DNA of 64,000 nucleotides from Lysinibacter sp. HNR (lineage in GTDB: Bacteria > Actinomycetota > Actinomycetes > Actinomycetales > Microbacteriaceae). The translations under genes and the position numbers were made by a program. This document shows positions 18,401 to 28,529 of this stretch, piece after piece (positions within the stretch are counted from its first letter, which is position 1; each line of letters starts with the position of its first letter). Location: assembly GCF_029760935.1 (NCBI RefSeq), contig NZ_CP121684.1:2542001-2606000 (forward strand), given 5' to 3'. Below the pieces are notes generated by a model. That model saw only the letters and a list, made by a program, of their open reading frames with translations, was not told the DNA's origin and ran no database searches.

Positions 18401-19054
18401 CCTTACTCCTCATCATTGCACCGGTTATCTTGTACAACAGTCATCTTCGATCAACGCATGATATCAAGATAGCCGTCTTCTGTTACTCCTGACCGGTGCA
18501 CTCAGGGCCCAGGTGAGCTCAGCCCATAATCACTCACAGACTAGCGCTTTACCGCCAAGAAAGCGCAATAACCACCGCTTATGCCACAAAAGGAAGCAAT
18601 AAAAATGTGATGGGAAGAACCAACCAAGAGCTCAATCGGTGGAGAGAAAGTAAGGGGAGGCGGTACCGGTTAGGGGCTCGGTACCGCCTCGACAACGCCG
18701 GACTTTGGGGAAATCCTAGAAAGCGTCATCTTTCTATCGCGCAAAGAATAGCGCGATTACCACCATTCTAATCATTAAGGTCAACAATCTGCTAGCGGTT
18801 CGGACAATTTTCAGCCTATTTTCATCTGTCAGTAAACCTCAAAGATATTTCCGACTCATACTTCCGTGCAATACGCCCAAAATCCGCACCCGTTATATTG
18901 CTGTCATTTTTGCCCCTATAAGCCTTTTCCCCTACCGTGCAGTCACAAACTTCGGGCTCACCCTCACGACGTGTCAATTAAAAGGTCACACACCGAACAG
19001 AATTTGCTACGCTACAGGAATCAATTAAAAATCTCACGTACAGATTGGATAACG
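18401..19054. promoter_or_regulatory. Long intergenic region upstream of acs
   Basis: No protein-coding gene is evident in these 654 bases between the HprK-like gene and acs. The region contains two clear dyads: a 12-bp inverted repeat at 18657-18690, and ATCGCGC (18736-18742) paired with GCGCGAT (18751-18757) across 8 bases. The acs promoter and its regulators' sites should lie in the AT-rich part after about 18760. Confidence 0.5.
18657..18690. repeat. Perfect 12-bp inverted repeat
   Basis: The arms are GAGGCGGTACCG and CGGTACCGCCTC, separated by 10 bases. No T-run follows on either strand, so a terminator is not certain; an operator or RNA hairpin is possible. Confidence 0.6.
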
Positions 19055-21028
19055 GTGTCCCCAAACAACAAGACCCCCGGCGTTATCGAAAGCCTCCAAA
19101 CCGAGGTGGAAAATTTTCCCGCGCCCCCACATTTTGTTGAAACCGCACAATTTGGTCCAGAGATTTATCAGCAGGCCACACAAAACCCCGAAGAATTTTG
19201 GGCAGAGCAGGCACGTGCACTGCACTGGCATAAGCCCTTCACCCAAACCCTTGATTGGAGCAATGCTCCCTTTGCCTCGTGGTTTGGAGACGGTGAAATC
19301 AACCTCTCATACAATTGCCTTGATCGCCATGTTCTCGCGGGTAATGGCGACCGCGTCGCCATTCACTGGGAGGGTGAACCGGGAGATACCCGCACCATCA
19401 CCTACCACCAACTTCTGGGAGAGGTCAAGAAGGCCGCAAACCTACTCACCAGCCTCGGGGTCACCCGGGGAGACAGGGTCGCTATCTATCTGCCCATGAT
19501 TCCCGAGGCCGTCATTGCGATGCTTGCGGTTGCGCGCATCGGAGCCATTCACTCGGTTGTTTTTGGCGGATTCAGCGCAGAAAGCCTTCGCGCCCGTATC
19601 GATGATGCCCAGGCAAAAATTATCATCACGGCTGACGGCGGGTGGCGTAAGGGCAGGGTCTCACCCCTCAAACCCGCGGTGGACGAGGCGCTTGCTCTCG
19701 CCACAGAGACTCCCCTGTCGGTAGAACACGTGCTAGTGGTACAGCGCGGAGAAAACGATATCGCCTGGGAGGAGGGCCGCGATCTCTGGTGGCACGAGGA
19801 AATCGCTCAGGTCGATGATCAGCACACCGCCCAGGGTTTTCCCGCGGAGAACCCCCTCTTTATCCTCTACACTTCCGGCACCACGGGAAAGCCCAAGGGG
19901 ATCCTGCACACCTCTGGCGGCTACCTCACGCAGGCAAGCTTTACCCACCGCGCGGTGTTTGACCTTCGCCCCGAAACAGACGTGTACTGGTCAACGGCCG
20001 ATATCGGCTGGGTCACCGGTCATAGCTACGTCGTCTACGGTCCGCTGAGTAACGGAGCCACCCAGGTGATGTACGAGGGCACCCCCGAAACCCCCACCTG
20101 GAGCAGGTGGTGGGAAATCGTGGAGCGCTACGGCGTCACCATCTTCTACACGGCACCAACAGCCATTCGATCCTTCATGAAGCAGGGCCGAGAGGTTGCC
20201 CTTAAACACGACCTCTCCACCATCCGCCTCCTGGGAACCGTGGGTGAGCCCATCAACCCCGAGGCGTGGCTGTGGTATCGCGAGGTTATCGGAGCGGGCA
20301 CCGCTCCGATCGTGGATACCTGGTGGCAGACAGAAACCGGGGCAATCATGATCTCCCCCCTACCGGGTGTTACCGCAACCAAACCGGGCAGTGCGCAGGT
20401 GCCCATCCCCGGGATCAGCATAGATGTGGTTGACGATAACGCAGACCACGTTGGCAGGGGTAATGGCGGCCTTCTCACCGTCACTAAACCGTGGCCCAGC
20501 ATGCTGCGAGGCATTTGGGGCGATCCCGAGCGTTTTATTGCTACCTACTGGCGCACATTTGGCGATAAGTATTTTGCCGGCGACGGAGCCCGTCTTGATG
20601 CCGACGGTGACATCTGGCTGATGGGTCGAGTCGATGACGTGATGAACGTCTCCGGACACCGCCTCTCCACCACGGAGATTGAATCGTCACTCGTCTCACA
20701 CCCGTCGGTGGCGGAGGCCGCGGTTGTGGGGGCCCAGGACGAGGTCACGGGTCAGGCGGTGGTTGCATTTGTCATCCTCAAGAAAAACCAAACGCTCATT
20801 GGGGATTCAGACCAGGCTTCAGCCATACTCACTGCCCATGTTGGCAATCATATTGGGGCAATTGCCCGTCCCCGCCAGGTCTTTGTTGTGGGCGAGCTCC
20901 CCAAGACCCGTTCGGGAAAGATTATCCGCCGACTACTTAAAGACGTTGCCGAAGGGCGTGAGGTGGGAGACACCAGCACGCTCGCCGACACCAACATCAT
21001 GCAGCTCATCACGGAGAAGCTGCGATAG
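19055..21028 (+). CDS. acs: Acetyl-CoA synthetase (acetate-CoA ligase)
   Basis: The frame is open from 18866, but the natural N-terminus ([20 protein letters not shown]) follows a GTG at 19055, giving 657 residues, normal for Acs. The enzyme adenylates acetate and transfers it to CoA. Visible are the AMP-binding loop [11 protein letters not shown], the WWQTETG motif, the hinge [16 protein letters not shown], and the acetylatable lysine in [13 protein letters not shown] (about residue 622). With AckA and Pta encoded at 31.1-34.5 kb the cell has both the high-affinity and the low-affinity acetate routes. It ends 13 bases from the convergent RidA gene. Confidence 0.93.
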   Translation: MSPNNKTPGVIESLQTEVENFPAPPHFVETAQFGPEIYQQATQNPEEFWAEQARALHWHKPFTQTLDWSNAPFASWFGDGEINLSYNCLDRHVLAGNGDRVAIHWEGEPGDTRTITYHQLLGEVKKAANLLTSLGVTRGDRVAIYLPMIPEAVIAMLAVARIGAIHSVVFGGFSAESLRARIDDAQAKIIITADGGWRKGRVSPLKPAVDEALALATETPLSVEHVLVVQRGENDIAWEEGRDLWWHEEIAQVDDQHTAQGFPAENPLFILYTSGTTGKPKGILHTSGGYLTQASFTHRAVFDLRPETDVYWSTADIGWVTGHSYVVYGPLSNGATQVMYEGTPETPTWSRWWEIVERYGVTIFYTAPTAIRSFMKQGREVALKHDLSTIRLLGTVGEPINPEAWLWYREVIGAGTAPIVDTWWQTETGAIMISPLPGVTATKPGSAQVPIPGISIDVVDDNADHVGRGNGGLLTVTKPWPSMLRGIWGDPERFIATYWRTFGDKYFAGDGARLDADGDIWLMGRVDDVMNVSGHRLSTTEIESSLVSHPSVAEAAVVGAQDEVTGQAVVAFVILKKNQTLIGDSDQASAILTAHVGNHIGAIARPRQVFVVGELPKTRSGKIIRRLLKDVAEGREVGDTSTLADTNIMQLITEKLR

Positions 21029-21041
21029 ACAAAAACGGTTG

Positions 21042-21515
21042 CTAGTCCCTTACCTCAAACACAAACTCAACCTCCACCGGGGCGTTGAGCGGAAGAACCG
21101 CTACCCCCACGGCGGATCGAGCGTGGACACCGGCATCCCCAAATATTTCTCCCAGCGCGAGAGAGGTACCGTTGATGACCCCGGGCTGCCCAAAAAAATC
21201 TGGATCTGAAGCGACAAATCCCACCACTTTAACCACGCGGATAATTTTGTCAAGATCCCCGAGAATACCCTTGGCGGCAGCAAGCCCGTTCAGGGCACAG
21301 ACCTTAGCGTAGGCGTTGGCGTCTTCCGGACTCACCAGGCCCTCACCCTCACCCACCTTTCCGGCGGCTGGAAGCTCACCCTTTACAAAGGGAAGCTGCC
21401 CCGAAGTGTAAACGTAGTTCCCGGTACGCACAGCAGGCACATAAGCAGCTACCGGAGCCGCAATAGCGGGAAGTTCAAGACCCCGTTCTGCTAGGCGCTG
21501 CTCGATCACACTCAT
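21042..21515 (-). CDS. RidA/YjgF family protein
   Basis: The 157-residue protein matches the Rid family, which hydrolyses reactive enamine/imine intermediates. It has YVYTSGQLPFVKG near the middle, ALNGLAAAKGILGDLDKIIRVVKVVGFVAS, and the C-terminal LPLNAPVEVEFVFEV. The Arg of the catalytic pocket in RidA (R105 in E. coli) appears at ARSAVGVAVLPL. The gene overlaps the DUF4177 gene by four bases (ATGA), so the two form a small operon. Confidence 0.88.
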   Translation of the reverse strand: MSVIEQRLAERGLELPAIAAPVAAYVPAVRTGNYVYTSGQLPFVKGELPAAGKVGEGEGLVSPEDANAYAKVCALNGLAAAKGILGDLDKIIRVVKVVGFVASDPDFFGQPGVINGTSLALGEIFGDAGVHARSAVGVAVLPLNAPVEVEFVFEVRD

Positions 21516-21703
21516 GCTTGCACCGCCTGACGCTTCATGTAGGCGACGTTACCGCCCGCAGGCCCGGCCACCACCTGAACCAGCTCCCACCCCTCGGCAC
21601 CCCAGTTATTCAGGATCTGTGCCTCAGTGTGCAAAATAAGCGGAGTCACAAAATACTCCCACACGGGCGGTTTTTCTCGGTTATTATCAGGAATTTCAGT
21701 CAT
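21512..21703 (-). CDS. DUF4177 domain small protein
   Basis: The 63-residue protein has the short pattern WEYFVTPL...LNNWGAEGWELVQVV...AYMKR seen in DUF4177 proteins. In actinobacteria these small proteins commonly precede a RidA gene, as here. No function is established. Confidence 0.75.
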   Translation of the reverse strand: MTEIPDNNREKPPVWEYFVTPLILHTEAQILNNWGAEGWELVQVVAGPAGGNVAYMKRQAVQA

Positions 21704-21834
21704 TATTTCTGCTCCTTAAACAGTAATCTTCGGTGATCTACGGGGTAATAATAGGGCGTTTTTCAGATTTGTCACTTATGTTTGATTCTATGATGACTTC
21801 TCCCTCCTCATATAAACGCGTTTTAAAAGGTAGA

Positions 21835-24363
21835 GTGAATCCCGTGAAATCTCGTACAGCCAGCGGTGCCATGGGAGGAATTCTCGGGTTTGTATCAATG
21901 AGCGCGGTGGCCGGAGTGCTGGTTACAGCCTCCGTTGTTCCCGTGGTTGCCCTCAGTAGCAGCGGAGCCGACAGCGTGGTGTCAATTTTTGACAATCTGC
22001 CTGAAAATATGCAGTTCGGTCAGCTCGCTCAGGCATCCACGCTGTATGCAAAACAGGGTGAGGACTACATTCCCTTCGCCACATTCTTCGACCAGGATCG
22101 TATTGAGGTCGGCGCCGAACAAATCCCTCAGGCGGCTAAAGATGCTGCGATCGCGGTGGAGGACCCCCGCTTTTTTGAACACGGCGGCGTTGACATGATC
22201 TCGATGTCCAGGGCTCTCGTCACAAACGCCCTGGGTGTAGGCAAGGTGAGTGGGGCTTCAACCATCACCATGCAGGTGGTGAAGAATATCCTGGTGCAGC
22301 GTGCCGAGGGAGAAACCGATGAAGAAGTACGAGCCGCAGCGTACAAAGACGCCACCCGCAACGACGCTGATCGCAAGCTTAAAGAGATGAAGCTCGCGAT
22401 TGGTCTTGAAAAAAACTACTCTAAAGACGAAATCCTTCAGCAATACCTCAACATCGCCCTCTTTGGGCGCCGCGTTTACGGCATTGAGGCTGCAGCGCAA
22501 TATTACTATGGCATACCGGCGGCGCAACTCAGTCTGGAGCAATCAGCAACGCTGATAAGCATAGTAAATAACCCGGAGAATCTTCGGATCGATAGGGAAG
22601 AAAATCTTCCACAAAGCACCGAGCGTCGAAATAACGTTCTCGCAGCCATGCTCACAAACGAGAAGATAACCCAGGAAGAGTACGATGCGGCAGTGGCTAC
22701 CCCCATCGTCCCTAACCTCCACCCAAGAACCAGCGGTTGTATGGCGGCCGGGGGACTTGCGTTCTTCTGCGACTACGTTACTCGAGTCATTAAAAATGAC
22801 CCCAAGTTTGGTAATTCGCAGGACGAGCGGATTTTCAACTTCAGCCGAGGCGGCTTGGACGTATACACAACCATTGATCTTGAGTTGCAGGGCGCGGCCG
22901 AGCAAAGCGTGCAGAGTCGGATCCCCGCAACTATGCCGGGGATTGATCTTGGTGCAACCGCGGTAACCACCGATAATCAGACCGGAAATATTCTCGCCAT
23001 GACGCAGAACAGACCGTTCAACGATATAGAGGAACTTCCGGATCACACCGCAATTAACTACAATACGGATCGTCTCTACGGGGGTTCCAGCGGTTTCCAA
23101 TCGGGCTCAACCTACAAAGCGTTCACACTCGCGGAGTGGATCAAACAGGGCTACTCGCTCAACGAAGTTGTCAATGTCAGCCCCCGAGAAGTAAATATGG
23201 CGCGTTACAAAAACCGCTGTATGCCGGGAGGCGTAGCGGGTGGTGGCAAGTTTAAATTTGACAACGCCACCAACACACGGGGCAACAGGACCGTTTTGAA
23301 CGCCACCGAGCAGTCCATCAACGGTGGTTATATGAGCATGGCTGAGCGGCTCGACATCTGTGACATCACTGAGCTTGCCCAAAGTATGGGTGTTCACCGC
23401 GCCGCTCCCTTCCCCAACCGTGGAGAGAGCCTTGACCTCGAGAACAACCTCTCCTCCATCTTCAGTGGTACCGACGAAGTTGCTCCGATGACAATGGCCC
23501 TCGCCTACGGTGGCTTTGCCGCCGAAGGTAAGGTGTGCCAGCCCAACTCAATTGAACGTATCGTTGATTCTTCGGGCAAGGAGAAAGACTTCACTCGCGG
23601 AACCTGTTCCCAAGCCATCGACCCCCCGGTCGCTGCGGGCGTTGCCTACGCTCTGGAAAGCGGCGTGCACAACGGGCTCTCACGGGCAGCCCGCAGTAGT
23701 TTGGGCACCCCGCACCTCGCCAAGACCGGAACCACCGACGACTACGTTGACAACTGGCTCGTGGGCTCAAGCACTAAGGTATCCACCGCAGTTTGGGTAG
23801 GAAACGTGAGCGGTAAGGTTGATACTCGCAACTTCCGGGGAGTGGAAAATGCTAAAAACCTTATCTGGCCGGACATTATGAACGTTGCCGATCGAAAGTA
23901 TGGCGGCGAAGCTTTCCCCCAACCCACTAGCTCAAGCAGAACAAGGACAGCGGTAACGATTCCCGACACGGTAGGAAAAACCTACGAGGAGGCGGCTGCT
24001 CTCCTAACGCCCCTCGGGTTTACCGTGGCCGATGGTGGGGAAACCGACTCCAACCAGCCGCAGGGAAGGGTCGCGGGAACAACACCGGCGGCAGGCACAA
24101 GCGCTCCCGAAAACTCCACCGTGACCATTCTACGAAGTAACGCGATGCTGACAGAGATTCCAACGCTCTACAACAGGTGGGATCGCAGTAGTCAAGAATT
24201 GCGAAACGCGGGCTTCACCACACCGCCTAATGCCCGCTGTGACGTTGAGGGCGGCACGCTTCCACAGAACGAGAACGAGCGCACCCTTGTAAGTTCAGAG
24301 CCCGCCCAGGGACAACTTGCACGAAAAGACAGTCAGATAACCTTTATCGTGAGCTGTCAATAG
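21835..24363 (+). CDS. Class A penicillin-binding protein (transglycosylase/transpeptidase) with PASTA domains
   Basis: This bifunctional peptidoglycan synthase (842 residues from the GTG at 21835, which follows AAAAGG; starts at 21790 or 21844 are also possible) is anchored by one N-terminal membrane helix. The GT51 domain contains EDPRFFEHGG (about 108) and GASTITMQVVKN. The transpeptidase has its catalytic Ser in GSTYK (about 424), SINGGY as the second motif and KTGTT (about 629). One clear PASTA domain (IPDTVGKTYEEAAALL) and a second PASTA-like segment follow, probably sensing muropeptides. The stop overlaps the following phosphoesterase start. Confidence 0.92.
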   Translation: MNPVKSRTASGAMGGILGFVSMSAVAGVLVTASVVPVVALSSSGADSVVSIFDNLPENMQFGQLAQASTLYAKQGEDYIPFATFFDQDRIEVGAEQIPQAAKDAAIAVEDPRFFEHGGVDMISMSRALVTNALGVGKVSGASTITMQVVKNILVQRAEGETDEEVRAAAYKDATRNDADRKLKEMKLAIGLEKNYSKDEILQQYLNIALFGRRVYGIEAAAQYYYGIPAAQLSLEQSATLISIVNNPENLRIDREENLPQSTERRNNVLAAMLTNEKITQEEYDAAVATPIVPNLHPRTSGCMAAGGLAFFCDYVTRVIKNDPKFGNSQDERIFNFSRGGLDVYTTIDLELQGAAEQSVQSRIPATMPGIDLGATAVTTDNQTGNILAMTQNRPFNDIEELPDHTAINYNTDRLYGGSSGFQSGSTYKAFTLAEWIKQGYSLNEVVNVSPREVNMARYKNRCMPGGVAGGGKFKFDNATNTRGNRTVLNATEQSINGGYMSMAERLDICDITELAQSMGVHRAAPFPNRGESLDLENNLSSIFSGTDEVAPMTMALAYGGFAAEGKVCQPNSIERIVDSSGKEKDFTRGTCSQAIDPPVAAGVAYALESGVHNGLSRAARSSLGTPHLAKTGTTDDYVDNWLVGSSTKVSTAVWVGNVSGKVDTRNFRGVENAKNLIWPDIMNVADRKYGGEAFPQPTSSSRTRTAVTIPDTVGKTYEEAAALLTPLGFTVADGGETDSNQPQGRVAGTTPAAGTSAPENSTVTILRSNAMLTEIPTLYNRWDRSSQELRNAGFTTPPNARCDVEGGTLPQNENERTLVSSEPAQGQLARKDSQITFIVSCQ

Positions 24364-25322
24364 TGACCGGTTCGGAGTCTCGTCGCAGCTCTTCCCTCGC
24401 TACCACAATCCTCAAAGGTGCCCTGGTAGCGGGGGCTGCCGCTTTTGTGTGGGGAACCGTTATTGAGCGGCAACTTTTTACCCTGCGCAGAATTAACATG
24501 CCGGTTCTTCCAGAGGGTCGCACTCCCATACGAATACTTCACCTTTCGGATCTTCACTTAGCCCCCTGGCAGTTTCGTAAGCAGCGCTGGGTGCGTAGCC
24601 TCGCCACTCTCGCGCCAGATCTCGTAGTAACCACCGGGGACAACATGGGGCATGAGGAAGCCCTGTTTGCCCTCAAGCACACCCTGGAGCCTTTCGAGAA
24701 TACCCCGGGCGTTTTTGTACACGGTTCAAACGACTACTACAAGCCCATGATCAAAAGCCCCCTGCGTTACCTGCGTAAACCGAGTCAGCGAAGCATGAAA
24801 AACCCCACGCTCCCCATCGCTCCCCTCAATAACTTTTTTGAAGATTCTCTGGGGTGGGTATCCCTCAATAACTCCGCCGTTCGACTCTCAATCTTAGACA
24901 GCACGCTGGAGCTATTTGGACTGAATGATCCACACATCGGGTACGACAGGCCAGACGATATGCGATCGGCGCTTCACACGCTGCGCGGAGAATCCGCAGA
25001 TGAAGATCCACAGGTGAGCCGAATTGGCGTCGTGCACGCCCCCTACCAGAAAGCTCTCAACACACTTGTTGATTCGGGAGCTTCTGCCCTAATTGCAGGT
25101 CACACCCACGGCGGACAGGTGTGTATCCCCGGATACGGGGCCCTCACCACAAACTGTGATCTGCCCCGAGAACAGGCCAAGGGGTTGTCTCTCTGGCATC
25201 ACAAACAGCGCGCCGCTTTCCTCACGGTAAGCGCCGGGCTGGGACACTCAATCTATGCACCCGTCCGCTTTGCCTGCCGCCCCGAGGCAACGCTCATCAC
25301 CCTCGTTCCGGCAGCCGTTTAG
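24363..25322 (+). CDS. Membrane-anchored metallophosphoesterase (YkuE-like)
   Basis: The 319-residue protein starts at a GTG whose G is the last base of the PBP stop codon. A single N-terminal membrane helix (ALVAGAAAFVWGTVIE) precedes the calcineurin-type metal site motifs: HLSDLHLAP, TTGDNMG, GSNDYY in place of GNHD/E, and GHTHGGQVCIPG. Actinobacterial genomes often place this gene right after the PBP. It probably hydrolyses a phosphodiester at the cell envelope; the substrate is not established. The His of the usual GNHD is replaced by Asn-Asp (SND), which is common in this subgroup. Confidence 0.85.
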   Translation: MTGSESRRSSSLATTILKGALVAGAAAFVWGTVIERQLFTLRRINMPVLPEGRTPIRILHLSDLHLAPWQFRKQRWVRSLATLAPDLVVTTGDNMGHEEALFALKHTLEPFENTPGVFVHGSNDYYKPMIKSPLRYLRKPSQRSMKNPTLPIAPLNNFFEDSLGWVSLNNSAVRLSILDSTLELFGLNDPHIGYDRPDDMRSALHTLRGESADEDPQVSRIGVVHAPYQKALNTLVDSGASALIAGHTHGGQVCIPGYGALTTNCDLPREQAKGLSLWHHKQRAAFLTVSAGLGHSIYAPVRFACRPEATLITLVPAAV

Positions 25323-25323
25323 A

Positions 25324-26406
<1,083 letters not shown>

Positions 26407-26469
26407 TCATCCGGGTAGGCCGCAGCCGGGGTGCAATTAGGTTAGCAATAAAAAAGGTGTGAGGGCGTG

Positions 26470-27747
26470 TTAGCGTCCGGTTCCGGCGTGAACGATAGCC
26501 ACATCATCAGCGTCAAGCTCAAACGCGGCGTGCAACACGCGTGCAGCCTCGGCCAGACTATCGGCTCGGGTAACTACAGAAATACGGATTTCACTTGTTG
26601 AAATCATCTCGATGTTAATACCCGCGTCAAAGAGCGCGCGGAAAAACTTGGCCGAAACACCGGCGTTAGTGCGCATTCCCGCCCCCACCACCGCGAGCTT
26701 GCCAATCTGGTCATCGTATTGCAGACTGAGGAACTCGATGCGTTCCCTCTCGGCCTCCAGAGCATCAATCACACGGGAGCCGTCCCCGCTCGGCAGGGTG
26801 AAGGAGATATCGGTGCGCCCAGTGGCCGCAGCCGAGACATTCTGAACGATCATGTCGATGTTGGCACCGGTCTTTGCGACAATTTCAAAGATTTCGGCTG
26901 CCTTACCCGGAATATCGGATACACCAACAACCGTAATCTTGGCCTCGCCAGAGTCGGTTGCTATACCGGTGATGATGGGCTCTTCCACACTACCTCCATT
27001 CGGAATGCCGTCTTCGGGGTTGTACACGATGGTACCCTCGTTGTTGTTAAACGAGGATCGCACGTGGAGTGTTACCCCATGACGGCGAGCGTACTCAACC
27101 GCTCGAATATACAAAATCTTAGCCCCAGACGCTGCCAGTTCCAGCATCTCTTCGCTCATAATAAAATCTATTTTCCTGGCGTTGGGAACGATCCGGGGAT
27201 CCGATGTGTACACGCCGTCAACATCGCTGTATATCTCGCACACATCGGCGTTAAGCGCGGCGGCCAGGGCTACAGCGGTTGTGTCGGAGCCACCCCGACC
27301 CAGGGTTGTAATATCTCCGGTGCCGCGATTAAAACCCTGGAAACCCGCAACAATTGCTATCGCACCTCGATCAAGCGCCGCACGAACCCGCTTGGGGGTA
27401 ACATCCACAATACGAGCAGCACCGTGTGTGGCATCCGTGATCATACCGGCCTGGCTACCCGTAAAAGAGAGGGCCTCATGTCCCATTCCCTTAATGGCCA
27501 TGGCAAGGAGCGCCATGGAGATCCTCTCCCCCGCGGTGAGAAGCATATCGAGTTCTCTGGGTGCGGGTATGGGTGAGACCGCGTGAGCCAGGTCGAGCAG
27601 ATCATCCGTGGAATCGCCCATTGCAGAGATTGCAACAACAACGTCGTTACCCTGGCGGTGAGTGTCAACAATGCGCTTGGCCACGCGTTTGATGCTCTCG
27701 GCATCAGCAACCGAGGATCCGCCAAACTTCTGCACGATTAATGCCAT
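26470..27747 (-). CDS. lysC: Aspartokinase
   Basis: The 425-residue enzyme phosphorylates aspartate, the first step of the aspartate pathway. The N-terminal kinase motif [15 protein letters not shown] and the [18 protein letters not shown] region are present. Two C-terminal ACT domains follow ([18 protein letters not shown] and [21 protein letters not shown]), which bind lysine/threonine for feedback control. In corynebacteria an internal start gives a separate beta subunit. The Met at about residue 250-280 positions was not checked for an internal ribosome-binding site. The upstream 177 bases to recR hold the likely promoter. Confidence 0.95.
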   Translation of the reverse strand: MALIVQKFGGSSVADAESIKRVAKRIVDTHRQGNDVVVAISAMGDSTDDLLDLAHAVSPIPAPRELDMLLTAGERISMALLAMAIKGMGHEALSFTGSQAGMITDATHGAARIVDVTPKRVRAALDRGAIAIVAGFQGFNRGTGDITTLGRGGSDTTAVALAAALNADVCEIYSDVDGVYTSDPRIVPNARKIDFIMSEEMLELAASGAKILYIRAVEYARRHGVTLHVRSSFNNNEGTIVYNPEDGIPNGGSVEEPIITGIATDSGEAKITVVGVSDIPGKAAEIFEIVAKTGANIDMIVQNVSAAATGRTDISFTLPSGDGSRVIDALEAERERIEFLSLQYDDQIGKLAVVGAGMRTNAGVSAKFFRALFDAGINIEMISTSEIRISVVTRADSLAEAARVLHAAFELDADDVAIVHAGTGR

Positions 27748-27924
27748 ATAGCTCTCTCCGAATGTTTCCCGCTATTGATTTTACGCCCAAAATTCAATAA
27801 TACGGCACAAAAAATGCGTTGAGGTGCATACACAGGCGACTCACGTGTAACTGCATCAGATCGGTTCGCACCGAACGTGACCCGGGCTTTGCCCCGTGAG
27901 TGGTTTACACCGTGATACAGAAGC

Positions 27925-28521
27925 CTAATCGATACTGCGCCGTCCCTCAAAAGCGCGTCCCAGTGTGACCTCATCCGCAAATTCGAGATCACCTCCCACC
28001 GGCAAGCCGGAAGCCAACCGAGAAACCGGAACATCCATCGATTTAAACAGCCGTGAAAGATAGGCTGCGGTTGCCTCACCCTCCAGATTGGGGTCGGTTG
28101 CCAAGATTATCTCGGACACCTCAGTGTCTGCGAGACGACGCATCAGCGACGCAATGTTGAGGTTATCCGGCCCAATCCCATCGATCGGACTGATCGCACC
28201 CCCGAGCACGTGATACAGACCTCGAAACTGTAGGGTTCGTTCAATCGCCACAACATCTTTAGGCTCCTCAACAACACAGATAAGAGTGGAATCACGCCGC
28301 GGGTCACGACAAATGGAGCAGAACTCCTGTTCCGACACGTTTCCACACTGCACGCAGAATTGAACGCGTTCGCGGACGGTCGAGAGCAGCTCGGCTAGGC
28401 GGGAAACATCTGCGCTCTGCGATTGAACGATATGAAAGGTGATTCGCTGCGCAGATTTTGGCCCGATTCCAGGCAAACGCCCGAACTCCTCAATAAGGTC
28501 CTGAATAATTCCCTCGTACAC
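27925..28521 (-). CDS. recR: Recombination mediator RecR
   Basis: The 198-residue protein loads RecA together with RecO. It has the helix-hairpin-helix ([16 protein letters not shown]), a C4 zinc finger ([16 protein letters not shown]), the Toprim domain ([12 protein letters not shown]... [16 protein letters not shown]) and a C-terminal Walker B-like region. It lies eight bases after dnaX, the classic dnaX-recR operon. Confidence 0.96.
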   Translation of the reverse strand: MYEGIIQDLIEEFGRLPGIGPKSAQRITFHIVQSQSADVSRLAELLSTVRERVQFCVQCGNVSEQEFCSICRDPRRDSTLICVVEEPKDVVAIERTLQFRGLYHVLGGAISPIDGIGPDNLNIASLMRRLADTEVSEIILATDPNLEGEATAAYLSRLFKSMDVPVSRLASGLPVGGDLEFADEVTLGRAFEGRRSID

Positions 28522-28529
28522 CGTTCACC

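Noticed and set aside
18866-19054. Extended N-terminus of acetyl-CoA synthetase
   Set aside because: Residues before the GTG at 19055 are Cys/His/Pro-rich and unlike any Acs; the region is the promoter.
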